Assembly (NCBI GenBank): GCA_003255065.1
Contig: QAOA01001821.1
Location: forward strand, 208,452 to 272,451
Source of the DNA: Cercis canadensis
Lineage: Eukaryota; Streptophyta; Magnoliopsida; Fabales; Fabaceae
Direction: 5' to 3'
Length of the DNA stretch: 64,000 nucleotides
In this document: piece after piece, positions 22,440 to 34,496 of the stretch
Layout of the letters: each line of letters starts with the position of its first letter
Numbering within the stretch: the stretch's first letter is position 1
Notes under the pieces: generated by a model
Told to the model about the DNA's origin: nothing
Seen by the model: the letters and a program-made list of their open reading frames with translations, nothing else
Databases searched by the model: none
Position numbers and translations under genes: made by a program

Positions 22440-24460
22440 GGATGCGTGCAATGTCCTAGAAGTCTAGATGTGTCACACCTCTACAGTTCCATATTGCGAT
22501 GATGGTGTTGACATGTGCCGAATAAAATCTGTGACGTCGTGGATCAATAGGTAATGGCTCCAGAGACAAATAATACATTGGCATGCCATTAAAATGTATT
22601 GCAGTGGGTATATAAGTCAATGTTAGACGCATCTCTTATGCGACTCCATGTTGTCGCACAATGTTGAGGCGCGGTTTCTGTATGGGAATAAGGAAAGAGT
22701 TGCTGCTCTTTGTCAAGTCATAACGCCAATAATGCATATATACCTTCCAGTCATGCAATGCTTGTATGTATTTATCGTCCCATCCAATTTCTCTCAATGG
22801 TCTTCACTTGGGATCTGAGTACTCAACAGGAACCCCTAATGTACTCTAATTAGGTATGTCCATGTTGAGAACAATATATGGGGGCAATAATCTGAAAATC
22901 TCAGACTCTTCAAGTGACTTTTAAGTTCCTGTGTAAAGATCCTTTTTATATAAGGTCATAGATTTCCATAACAATTACAAATTTCGGGGATAATTCGTGA
23001 TGGTCATTGGATTTGATTGTATGTATCAGAGTTCATCATCAAAGATTTTCTAGAACAACCCGTCAGACGACGTATATCCCCATGCATATACATTATTGTC
23101 TTCAAACCATGATGGATTCATTTGAAGCTCTTTCGGTGGAAACAACATTTATATGTTGTTTATATAACATAATATAAAGAATTATTCAGTGTTAGACAAT
23201 ATATGTGAATTAAACAATACATATATATTAGCTTACCGCAACAGCCTATGATAAAAACAATCATGAGATTCTACAATTTCGTCAATCAAACCGTTAGTAA
23301 CTTTTTTATACATTACACACTTGAATAAGTTTAATCATCATCAGTAGCATAATCTTGACTACTTAGTACAGACTCAATTTATATGTGTGATAATTGATGA
23401 TTCATAGCGGCTGCCTATTCTCTAGCTAGTTTCAGCAAATAATACCGGCATCTACGAACGAACATGTGATTGTTCTCCTTCCTAATTTCTAAAATAGCCG
23501 CCTCGTAGTCATCTTTATTTCTCTGCGACATTCTTAAGGACTATCTGTACATAGGGGGAGCACCAAGGGAGTGTAATTGAAGTGCCAAATCTTCAACTTT
23601 ATCGGTTCGATGTACCCATTCACGACGTAAGCCAGTGTAATACTCCATTCGATCAAAGTGTATTTCGCTCTCGTAATCATCATTAAATCTTAGTACCAAC
23701 CAAACACCAGATATGCGACGTCTCCTTGGCATAATGTGTCACCCTGATGTTTTAGAAACATTAATCATTTACATAATGCATAACAATTTTCAATGACAAC
23801 CAAGAACAATTTAAATATCAAACAAATAAAATCAGGTTTGAGCATTAGGGTTTGAATTTTTGAGTACAGGGTTTCCTGTATTTTTGGGTTCTGGAGCATA
23901 CAAGACTAGAAATTAAGTTTGGATATGTAGGGTGATTATTTGTCATTAGACATGTCAATATCTAACAGACATTCTGGTTCTTAGAGCATGCGAGCCCACA
24001 TAACAGCATGTCCCATGTAACCGTCCTTAAGCGCATTTCTTGAACTTCCTTCACAATCATTTCAATGCAATCTTATTCGTATACGATTATTCTCCTCTCT
24101 TATGCAATACAAAGCCGATCGTAACTCTGTCATATTTCGCCTTCGCATTTGTATTGCCAAACATCTTGGAGCACAGACGTTTTGGATCATTGCTAATTCA
24201 CGTAAATTTCTACACTGAACTTCCTTGTACTCCCATTCCATTAACATTATACTATATACTTGGGGAGAATCATACAATGTTGGGTTTAGCGGATACCAAA
24301 ATTCATCATCTAACATCCATAAACGCCCACACAATCGAAAAATATCACTAGGTGTATAGTGTAACATTATTATAAAAACATGTTCACTGTCATTATCATA
24401 ACAACACTTAACTATAAACATTCGTATGACTATTATATAAAGAACGATAAACAAGTATGG
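22440..24460 (-). pseudogene. Unrecognised MULE gene, decayed
   Basis: I do not recognise this gene. Protein-like segments appear on the - strand in three stretches. At 24454-24062 there is a Leu/Arg-rich part with MLDDEFWYPLNPTLYD and an Arg/Asn/Glu-rich segment that could be coiled coil. At 23732-23430 it begins MPRRRRISGVWLVLRFNDDY and runs past a stop into a segment like ILEIRKENNHMFVRRCRYYL. At about 22840-22440 there is a Trp/Tyr-rich stretch including YIQALHDWKVYMHYWRYDL. The repeat of an R-x-E-N-N helix in the first two stretches suggests either duplicated exons or two genes. Stops and likely introns prevent a full model. It lies between the mobile-domain gene and the transposase. Confidence 0.45.
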
Positions 24461-24569
24461 AGAAAATAATAGTTAGATTTCGAGAATGTAGAATAACTAA
24501 ATCATTAAGCATATAAGATACAACAACGGTAAAAGGAATTAGAGCCTAACTACATTGCTAACTTAGCCA

Positions 24570-26388
24570 GTCTTAATTATGGTTGATTTTGTCTTCTGTT
24601 TGGACAGCACGTCGATTATGTCCTTCCATGCGACATAACCCGCATCTTACTGCGCTCTGTGAGCTTTTGCCCTAATCCATCTCGTTTTGTATGCGAGTTG
24701 ACTTGGGCCTGCCTTTGGCCCATAGCTTTGAGGGGTTAGGGATGACCGTCAATTCCTGTATCGTTGGCCAAGAATCTTCTCCACCAATTGGTGTAAACTT
24801 GCCACCATATGCATTAACTAAGTACCACGTCGAATATACTGGATCCACGTAACTCCATGCATCGACTCTAATAGAAGCACAAGCGGCAATCGCATGTGAG
24901 CAAGGAATATGGAGTGCCTAAAACTTACCATAGCCGCACATTCTATCTCTTAAGTTTAGGCAAAAAATTCGCCCGCTCGCCCTTCCTTTCAAATCAAATG
25001 TCTCATCCACTTCAAAAGATCCAATATTTCTATCAAATAAAGTCGGTTGATGTGAAGAAGCATACTGGCCATTGTTTCACATCTTTTGATCTGCATCATC
25101 TGTCCACATTTGCCTACTCACTAACCTTACCCGAGCCATTTCTCACCTCTTAATAAATATACGGTTCATTCTATAATATGTAGATCTCACAAGGGCAGTG
25201 ATAGGCATGTTAGGAACCCCCTTCAACCTGTCGTTTACATTTTCAGCCAGATTGGTTGTCATTAAGCCAAATCGTCAACCATTAACATCCCCTTGTTGCG
25301 TCCATTTCTTAGGATCAATATTGCTTATATACTTCCATGCACGCTCATCGAAATAGACAATTTGTATGTCTAACATTAATTCGTTGAATTTCGCGGACTC
25401 AAACTAAACACCTGTAAAAGACACTTAAAAAATCTTCATTCTCGGAAAATACTTTATATAATATTTAATTCAGTAGAGAAACTAATATTCTTACCAGCTT
25501 TGTAGATTTGATGCTTTACGTCAATATTTTTAAATACATTGTTCCAATTGCTCACCACGTGACACAAACAGAAAAAATGGTGTGTCAATGGTGGACGCTA
25601 ACCAACTTACTCATCTTCAATGGTAGCTAAGATGCTAACATGATGGTCTGAGATTAAAGCCAGATTTGGAATGTTCCCAACCATGTACTGTCTGACATGG
25701 GTTAAAAACCATGACCATGCATCTTTTGTCTCATCTTGTACAATTGCATAAGCTAAAAGTAATAATGACCTACTGCTATCTTGTGCAGTGGTGATGAGTA
25801 GAGTTCTACTGTATTTCCCGTACAGAAAAGTTTCATCAATTTGGACAACTGGCTTGCAGAACTTAAATGCATCAATACATGACTTGAATGACTAGAAGAC
25901 ACGTTTAAATCTCTTTAACGTAGGGCCATTAGATGGCTTACCTATTTATCGGTCATCCAAACACCATTGAACCACCGTTCCAGGTGCATGCCCCTGGAGT
26001 GCAGCTATCCACCTAGGCAATAAATTATAATTTTGCTTCCAATTACCATACACTGTGACGATAACTCTTTCCCTTGCTTTCCACGCTTTTCGGTATGATA
26101 TTTAATATGAGTATGTGCCTTTTATGCGCTCATGTATCATCTTTATAGGCACACCAACATTCTCCTGAACCATTCTAGTAATGGCTGTTGCAATCACCTG
26201 AATGTCTAGTTTGTTATGACCCTGTGACAGGATTGCGTTTGTGCAATTATGAGGCCCATTATACTTTCTAATCTCCCAAACCTTGCTCCTGGTACATAAG
26301 CATGCCCAAAGTCTCCAATGACATCCATCAACATTGTTTGAACATATCAAACTCAATTTATTAGGTTTGGACTCCTTCACATGAAAAC
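24570..26388 (-). pseudogene. MuDR-type MULE transposase, C-terminal two thirds, decayed
   Basis: Read from 26388 leftwards. First is the MuDR DNA-binding region (HHQRFHVKESKPNKLSLIC, then DGCHWRLWACLC and KYNGPHNC). The MULE catalytic core follows, with the first Asp in VQIDETFLYGKY (codon about 25835-25837) and the second in LISDHHVSIL (about 25646-25648). Near 24870-24910 is a SWIM-type zinc finger end (IPCSHAIAACASI, WSYVDPVYS). Near 24610-24720 comes a basic GRPKSTRI segment and a zinc knuckle (CGLCRMEGHNRR). An intron with GT-AG ends may lie at about 25410-25494. About ten stops interrupt the frame, so no enzyme can be made from this copy. Its 5' part lies beyond the solo LTR, at 27965-28850. 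Confidence 0.88.
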
Positions 26389-26393
26389 GTTGG

Positions 26394-27959
26394 TGATGGG
26401 ACTTTTTCCGGCAAGTATACCAGGTCACACAAGTAATATAATGATGAGTAGAGTATCGTTCCCACGAAGATTAAGGCTAGCAACTACCAATTTTACCAAT
26501 AAATATTCTATTTGGAAAGAATAACACTTTGGATTGAAGGCAGCCCAAGAATGAGTAGCTGCAATTAACTAAGTAACAAACTAAGTAACAAAACTCGAAC
26601 AATATCGTAAACAATCTTTAAGAAACAATCTAAATGTGAAATTGATAATAAGAATGAGAAAGGTTAGGGGTTGATTTCATTCACTTGCAAATTCGATTAC
26701 CTCATAGACAAGGTAATCTCATAAACAATACTGAACTACTTATTTCAATTACAATTCCTTTGTTGTCGGTTTATTTGCTTAATGTGATTGAACCCAATTC
26801 CTTGGTGAAACAATCCTCCCTATACCAATTACTTGTCCAATTCCTTGACACAACTAATTAATCTAGGTGATTAGGTTCTAGGAAATTAATCTAATACCAC
26901 CTAAACGAAGTTATCTATTCCTAGATTAACTCAATTTAGGACAGAATTTACAGAGCACATTCGGATCTTACTATTCCTAGTATCGAAACGAATCTTTTAA
27001 CCATTCAAATGGTAGCTAAGCATTTAAAGGCATTAATAACAGTAAATTTCATTCAACAAAAGGAGTTATACTAAAACAAGTTTATTCAATCTCGAAACCT
27101 CATTACAATTGAATTACATCAAACCCCTAACACTAAGAATTTAGCTACTCATAACTGAATTCAATAGAAGCAAATAGATAAAATTAAACATGAGATGAAG
27201 AGAAGAAGAAGAAAGAACTATATGTCGATCGAGTCGCAATTGCTCCCCTTCCTGCTCTAGCTCCTCTCCTCATTTCCTTCCCAAGTACGGCCTCCTCTGA
27301 CACATGCATCAGATTTCCTTTTATACTTGTGCAGAATTAGGTCTTTTAGTCAGAAATAGCTCGAACACGGCTCTGACACGGCCGTGTTCCTTTTCTGGAC
27401 GTGGGCGTGTCACTTATGTTGCATTTCTGGTTATTAAACACGGGATCATACACGGCCGTGTTCTTCTTTGGTCCCAGCCAGTGTTCCTCAGACATGGCCC
27501 GTGTTTCTACTTGCCCTTGGGCGTGTCATTGATGTGCATCCTCTGCCTGTTCAACACGGCCTATCACACGGCCGTGTTTGTTCTTGCCTTGACCGTGTTT
27601 ACCCTTAGACTTGGTCTTTGTTCTCTTGGACATTCTGCTTGATCAACACGGCCGTGTCTGTTCTTGTCTGAGGCCGTGTTTGTCCATAAGCTTGAGCAGC
27701 AACCTCTGGATGTTAGACACGGGGTACACACGGCCGTGTTCCTGCCCGTGTCTACCTAAAAACTTAGTGTAAGGCTACTTTCCTTGTCATTTTCTCCATG
27801 GATTGCTTCCAGATTCTTCTTATTTCCTGATTACCCATCTTTGTACCTGTCAAAGCCAATTTATGGATTAAACACCATGTTTAGAGAGAATTTGCTCACA
27901 ATGCAGGTAAGAATTCAGTATTAAAGCATGATTTTTATAGTCCTAAAAGACAAGTATCA
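26394..27959 (-). mobile_element. Solo Athila-like LTR inside the MULE transposase
   Basis: Same family as the LTRs at 7769 and 19422 but visibly more diverged. It has intact TGATGGGACT...AAGTATCA ends and a perfect 5-bp duplication GTTGG (26389-26393 and 27960-27964). Removing it rejoins the two halves of the transposase. It contains the ACACGGCCGTGT palindrome array at about 27360-27750. The orientation given assumes the same orientation as the full element. Confidence 0.93.
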
Positions 27960-27964
27960 GTTGG

Positions 27965-28850
27965 TTCGCATGAAAGGAGTATTATTTTATAGCTAATTGG
28001 ATATCTTCTTTTGTTTAGAATTTCTGCCTGATTTTGAATTCATCTCATCTTTGCCATTGACTACACCTTGTTACTTATTCATCATCGTCAACTATTTGCA
28101 TTGCTCCCTAATCAACGTTTCCATAATGCAGTGCAAGTATTGCCTGTATTGGTGCAACATGTTCCGCCCTTGCAGCTATTGGGTCTTGTCTCAGTGCCTC
28201 CACATTAAGATCTGGAACGCCTTCCCCTGCTTCATCACCGCTTGATTCTCCACTGTCTGAGCTGCAATCAGCATCCTTATCATCATTACTGTCAATTAGA
28301 GGAACAAAGGGTGAATTGCCATAGCTAATATTTTCTCCCTCACCTCCATGTTGGCTTGATCCAACTTCATTCACTTTAATGCTACCACCTCGAACATCTG
28401 AACTTAGCCAAGGGTCGTTATTTTCATAGCGATAGCCTTCTTCTAGCATAATGAATTTCATGTGAACCAACCTCCAGTTGATAACAAGACTCGACTTCTA
28501 TCCTTACTTGACTATAAGGAAATGAACTTCGGCCAATTACAACAGTTTTAGCTTGACCTCTATCTACACCAACATTCATAGTCGGAATGTCCACATATAT
28601 CTCAATTGGACCCAAAGTAAGATGTTTGGCATTACTCTCATACACCATCTCAACATCTCCATCAAATCCCAATTCAAATGCATGATAAAACAATGGATTA
28701 ACTGACATTAGAAATCTATAAATTATATTCTCAACTATTTGATTTGCTTCAAGTCTCATCTTAGTCTGGATATAAACTTTTAATCCATCTAATCCACGTG
28801 TCTTCTTCAAATTCAACTTATATAATGTCGCCCCCTCATACATTACACCT
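27965..28850 (-). pseudogene. MuDR-type MULE transposase, N-terminal part
   Basis: Two overlapping open frames (28843-28424 and 28470-28108), offset by a frameshift, together give the N-terminal region usual in large plant MULE transposases. The first has MYEGATLYKLNLKKTRGLDG and a beta-rich segment. The second has a Ser/Asp/Glu-rich linker (DADCSSDSGESSGDE) followed by PDLNVEALR. The chain then leads into the DNA-binding domain now found at 26388. The start is unclear; sequence just upstream (28850-28890) still looks coding. Confidence 0.8.
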
Positions 28851-28890
28851 TGGGGTCCATTATATATCCGACCATTATGATGTATTAATA

Positions 28891-29582
28891 TATGCTTATT
28901 CTTCCTAAAATATTTTTTTCAATCACAATTAGTTTATAAATATTATCGCATTTTTATACTAACTATATTTTTATCAATAACTATAAACAATAATATCACA
29001 ATTACTCTATGAATAGTATCACATTTTTATACTAACTAAATTTTCATCAATTACCATACACAATTATCACTTTTAAGCACAACTAAACTATACTTTTTAA
29101 TCAGTAAATAAATAGATATTATTAAAAAAAAATTACTTATTTTGATACTCTAACATTAAATATTTATTACGGTCAAAATTATCTAAAATTAAGATTATAA
29201 AACATAAATACCTTCAAAAGTTTAAACTTCTTAAAAATTTCCACAGCAATTCCAAGCTTCACGGCAGTCTTTTGCACCAATTTTCAGCTTTCACATCAAT
29301 TTTGCAATGAGAAATCGTTCTAGAGTTGGTATTTATAGACTCCTTCACGCTTTTCCATGTACAACGTAACTAATTTCAAAATGCTCCCTCAGACATTTTA
29401 AACCACGCTATTCCATAGCAGGAAAAACGTATTCAGATGAAACACGCTTTATGGGTAAAAGATTCACACTTTACTTTAAAAGAAAAAGCCAAAATAGGGG
29501 AAGGACATGCTTTTGACTTCAGGGGAGACACGCTTAAGGGAGGGGGCATCACGCTTTAGGCACTCTGGTGAACATGCCTTAG
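28891..29582. other. Noncoding MULE 5' region of the transposase
   Basis: AT-rich to about 29330, then a zone with ACACGCTTTA-type motifs leading into the TIR palindrome. This is where the transposase promoter should lie, but I cannot identify a specific TATA box with confidence. Confidence 0.5.
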
Positions 29583-29640
29583 CCAAAAGCATTTTCACCA
29601 CAATGCCTAAAGCATGATGCTCCTCCCTGAAGCGTGTTCC
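29523..29640. repeat. Imperfect palindrome at the right TIR core
   Basis: The arms at about 29523-29577 and 29586-29640 are reverse complements with several mismatches (for example GCATCACGCTTTAGGCA against TGCCTAAAGCATGATGC). It mirrors the 201-bp palindrome at the inner end of the left TIR. Confidence 0.8.
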
Positions 29641-29956
29641 CATATTTGCAAAATTGGCATAACCTTTCCTTTAAAAACGTGATTGGCTTGGAAAAGGCGT
29701 GTTCAATTCTTAATACGCTTTTCTTTAAAATCGTGTATCTTTTTACGTTTGTAATAGAAACAGTGGTCACACTTTTGAGAAAAATTGCCCTAAAGCGTGT
29801 TTAGTTGATACACGTTTTACACACAGAAAAACGTGTTTAAGTCTAATTTATATATTAATTAAAAAAATCAAAAGTACCCCTTTTAGATAAATACTTTCAA
29901 ATGTGCACCATTTGGGTAAATACTTTGTCCAATGACATTATTTCGGTCAAATTGCC
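29583..29956 (-). repeat. Right terminal inverted repeat of the MULE
   Basis: Reverse complement matches 1926-2338. It includes the outer end GGCAATTTGAC and the series of ACACGCTTT and CACGTTTTT motifs. It is adjacent to the 9-bp duplication at 29957. Confidence 0.88.
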
Positions 29957-29965
29957 TTTTGTTTT
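29957..29965. repeat. 9-bp target site duplication of the MULE, right
   Basis: TTTTGTTTT, identical to 1917-1925. Confidence 0.85.
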
Positions 29966-30257
29966 TCCTTGCTAATTAAGAGAAATATGAGCACATTGTG
30001 TATGTAATTATAAAGAGTTAATTTAGCTATTGATCCTTAAGCCCATGCACTTATTGAAATACATAGGAAAAAAAAGAAGAAGAAAGAAATCTTACATGCC
30101 TAAATTCTTTTGATGCGTTAATTGGGATTTGATTAATTACGAAATCAAGTAATAGTAGTAATAGTATTCATTGCTTTGTCTATGAAAAGATATAGTGAAT
30201 TATTATGAAGATTTTTATTTTTGTATTTCATTTTTTTTATGGAAAGATGTCATCTTA

Positions 30258-33200
30258 TTAAGAATCAAAAGCAAGTACATCTAACAGAAAAATTGAAGCA
30301 TCTTCTAGCCAAACTGTCTCTATGGGATAATATTTCCCATATTGAGCAAGTCTATGAGCCACCCCATTAGCTATCCTAGGAATCCATTGGAAGCTAACTG
30401 ATCTCATGGAAAGAACAAGTTGATGAATGTCAAAAAGAACCATGCCTAAGCCTGAAAGCATGGGCTGATCTGTGGTGAGTGCATGAAAAATAACCTTGGC
30501 ATCCCCTTCCACATACAGGTCCTGAAAACCCGGCTCTAACGTCTTTCTTACACCTTCCCTTACTGCTATTGCTTCCATAATAGAAGCATCATTAATTCCA
30601 TGAATAGTTAGTGCCCATGCTGCCATAAGAGAGCCCTCATTGTCGCTGATGACCCCCTACTGCTCCTTCTCCATCTCTTGATAAAGCTCCATCTACATTA
30701 AGTTTAAAGAAGTTTTCAGATGGTGTATGCCATCTATCATCTCTGGTTGCTGCAAACCGAGAGTTCCCTATGCAATGTTCTATTAAGAGCTCCTTTGTTG
30801 CAACTGCCTCCTCCTGAACCGAGTGTATCGGGCGAACATGCTTGCCCAACCTGATACAATTTCGTTTGGACCAGAGATTATAGCATATTAGAGTAGCCAA
30901 GAGCACTTGCTCTACCGTCCATACCTTCATCACATTTTCCAACCAGTCTGGGAAAGTGCTCTAGGAATTTATATTGGCGCTACTCGGAAGTATAGTTAAA
31001 GCCCACACCTCTCTAGCACATGGGTAATGGAGCAATACATGTTGTAAAGTTTCCTCACAACTATGGCAAAGAAAACAATTATCTGTAAACTCTAAACCTA
31101 TCTTATTTAAAGCTTCAATAGTAGGGACAATACCTCTATAGCACCTCCACAAAAACACCCTATACTTCCTTGGCATATGGATAGACCAAATAGATTTCCA
31201 CACCTCTAGGTTCCCCTGTGATCCAGCTTGAAAGCTCAATGCCTCTCCAACTCTTAGCTTGTGAGCTGACTTAACAGAGAAAATGTCATTCTTTGTATGG
31301 AACCAATACCAAGTATCAGCCCCTGCCCACTAACTGAGAGGTATACTACATATGATTTCGGCATCATGCTGATAAAAAACACTAGCTATAAGCTCGCTGT
31401 TCCAATCTCTTCTTCCTTCTTTGAACAAGTCACAAACACGAGCATTTGCAGGGAGCACATTCACCGGTGTAACTGGTACAAATGACTCATCATGTGGAAG
31501 CCATGGATCCACTCATATCCTAACCACAATACCATCTCCTATACGGTGCAAACAACCTTTTTTAAGGAGAGAAAGACCATGCCAAATGCTCCTCCAATTG
31601 TAGGATGGTTTATTGCCCAACGCCGCATCCAGAACATCATGGTTGTGGAAATATTTTGCTTTTAGTGTTCTAGCCACAAGCGAGTCCGGGCACTGGAGTA
31701 GTCTCCACCCTTATTTTGCCAGCATTGCCATATTAAAAGCCTCAAAATCTCTAAAACCCAAGCCCCTCATCTTCTTTGGATGGCAAAGTTTTTCTTAGCT
31801 TAGTCAATGGATCTTCGAATCATTTGGAGAATTTCCCCACCAAAATTTAGCCATCAATTGATTTAATTCCTTGCTGAGAACCATAAAGCTTGAAACAGCT
31901 CATGGTATAGGTAGGAATTGCTTGAGCAACAACTTTGACAAGAATCTCTTTACCTGCTTTGGAGAGTAATTTTTCCTTTCACCCTTTTAGTTTTTTCCAC
32001 ACCCTTTCCTTCAGTGTTTGAAAAATATTATTTTTATTTTTTCCCACCATGGTTGGCAAACCCAGATACTTTTCATTAAAGGCTACTGTAGAGATCCCCA
32101 TCAAATTCATAATATCCGTCCGAGACCCCTGGTTGCAATTTGGGATGAAAAAGATAGTAGACTTGTCCATATTTATCTGTTGCCCAGATACATTTTCATA
32201 CACCTGTAGAATGTGTTTAATCTGCTGGGTCTCATCCAAAGAAGCTTTGGTAAAAATGAGACTGTCATCAGCAAAGATGAGATGAGATGAGATACTGAAG
32301 GAGCTAAAACACATGCTTTTGCTGGTGTAATCAAGTTTACATCTACTGCATTGGTCAAAAGAGTTGTTAGACCTTTTGCATATATAAGAAAAAGATAAGG
32401 GGATAGTGGGTCTCCTTGCCTCAAACCCCATTCAGGAATAAAAGCACCATGTTGTGTACCATTAAGAATAACTGAATAAGATACTGAAGAAACACACATC
32501 ATAACTTTATTAATACACATATCAGCAAACCCCAATCTTTTCATCATAGCTTCTAAAAACCACCATTCAACTCGATCATAAGCCTTACTCATATCTAGCT
32601 TCATAGCCATAAAACCATCCTTGTCATGGCGCTTTAACTTTAGAGCATGAAGGAGCTCATAAGAAAGTAGAACATTATCTATAATTTGGCGGTTAGGAAC
32701 AAAAACACTTTAGTTCTCTGAGATAACCAAAGGAAGAATGACTTTAAGTCTATTAGCTAGAACCTTTGAGATTATTTTATAGAGTACATTACAGAGGTTG
32801 ATTAGGCAAAACTGAGCCATTGTTTCAGCGTTTTGGACCTTGGGGATCAATGCCACATGTGTATAATTTATATCATCACAAAAAATCCCCTCATTGAGAA
32901 ATCAAAGGACAGCATTAGTAACTTCTCCACCTACAACATTCCAGAAATGCTAATAGAAAAGTGCTGGGTAACCATCCGGGCCTGGTGCTTTTAAAAAACC
33001 CATTTGGAAAACTGCATTTTTAACTTCCTGTGCATTAAAAAGAGCGAGTAACGTATTATTCATACCTTTAGAAATCCTGGGCTGAACACAATTTAGAATT
33101 GCATCCATATTTGTTGGGTTTGTAGACATGAATAAATGCTGGAAATAATCCACTTTTATCCCACCCATGCTATCTTGGTTTGTTTGCCAGTTCCCTTGAG

Positions 33201-34350
33201 CATCTAGTAGCCGAGTTATTATGTTCTTTCTCTTTCTCGATGAAGCTCTAGACCAGAAAAAGTTTGTGTTGCGGTCTCCTTCTTTAAGCCACTGCACATG
33301 TGATCTTTGCCGCCACATGACTTCCTCCCTCTTTAAAACCCCACGGAGCTGCCCTTCCAAAAATTTCAGATGTTGCAAGTTCTCACCACTAGCATTACTG
33401 GACCTGACTTGGGCAATCTGATTTTGTAATCTTCGAATCTGCTTCCCAATATGCCCAAAGTTAGTCTTGTTCCAGCTCTGTAAATGAACCATTGTGCCAT
33501 GCAACTTCTTGTGGCAGCTTTAAAGAACATTACTCATCCCCCCATAACGCCAGCTAGTATTGATTAACCCTTCACACTCTCCATGATCAAACCACATTTG
33601 TTCAAACCTGAAATGCTTCTCCGTGTTCATGTGCTGAGAAGACAAGGGATGATATGAAAAAGAATTGAGAATGGGTAAGTGATCAGAGACACCAACTGAT
33701 TCAGTAGATACCTGATCATATGGAAACCGGTTCAGCCATTCTTGACAAGCAAGAGCTCTATCAAGGCGGACACGAACATTTGTTCCCTCCTCTTTGCCAT
33801 TGCACCAAGTGAACTTATATCCCATATACCCCAAATCATGAAAACTGCAAGAGTCCACAGTAGCTTTAAAGTCTCTCATCTGGTTCTCTGGTCTCTGGTT
33901 TACACTGGCTTGCTCGTCTACTGTTAAGATTTCATTAAAATCATCAGCCATCAACCATGCCATATTTCCTTGAGTACCTAGAGTTTTGATCTTATCTCAA
34001 CCTTTGTAGCGTAAGTGTGTCACTGGGTCCCCATAAAAACCTATAAAGCACCATGGTTCGCTACCCACCCTCTTCACAATGGCATCGATATGGTATTTTG
34101 AGAAGGATTGGATAATCACACTTAGCTCATCCTCCCACAACAGCAGTAAACCACCCCATCTTCCTTCACAGCTAACGCCAAAATCATTTATAAAACCCAC
34201 CCTCCTTTTTGCTTCATCTATTTCTCCCATAGTCAATTTTGTCTCACACACAAACACCAGTTTGGGAACTTTTTGCCTTCTTAACAGGCTAAGAGCGCAA
34301 ATGCTATGTGGGTTCCCAAGCCCACGAGCATTCCAGCATAAGATATTCAT
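30258..34350 (-). pseudogene. LINE ORF2: endonuclease, reverse transcriptase, RNase H
   Basis: Starts MNILCWNARGLGNPHS at 34350, the first motif of the apurinic-type endonuclease, with FVCETKL and later GVSDHLPIL as further active-site motifs. The reverse transcriptase follows, with KAPGPDGYPALFY near 32950, GLRQGDPLSPYLFL near 32400 and the catalytic FADDSLIF near 32280. A zf-RVT domain (CFLCHSCEETLQH) is at 31239-30961. An RNase H of the plant RVT_3 type (LNVDGALSRDG, later EGDAKVIFHAL and IANGVAHRLAQ) ends near 30258. The frame is broken by stops near 33990, 33510 and 31500 and by frameshifts near 32940, 32300 and 30640. The product would nick target DNA and copy the element RNA there. Confidence 0.9.
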
Positions 34351-34496
34351 GGCAATCGGTGGGGTTGCTGAGCAACCACCACCATTGACGAAGTATCACC
34401 AACTTCCCTTGCCTTCTTACACATTTTCTCCATAGTACAGTTCCCTAGTTGCATCGCATCCTGCATAGCTAAATCAGTATCCAGCACCTTCCTTTT

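Larger units (their letters stand above)
1926..29956 (-). mobile_element. Giant Mutator-like element (MULE) carrying a plant mobile domain gene
   Basis: The ends are long inverted repeats: the sequence from 1926 rightwards (starting GGCAATTTGAC) matches the reverse complement of the sequence ending at 29956 over about 370-410 bp. The element is flanked by a perfect 9-bp direct repeat TTTTGTTTT (1917-1925 and 29957-29965), the duplication length typical of Mutator. Inside are a MuDR-type transposase (- strand), a plant mobile domain gene (+ strand) and an unrecognised gene (- strand). Removing the three later LTR-element insertions leaves roughly 12 kb of original element. The strand given is that of the transposase. 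All genes carry stops or frameshifts, so the copy is no longer autonomous. Confidence 0.93.
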
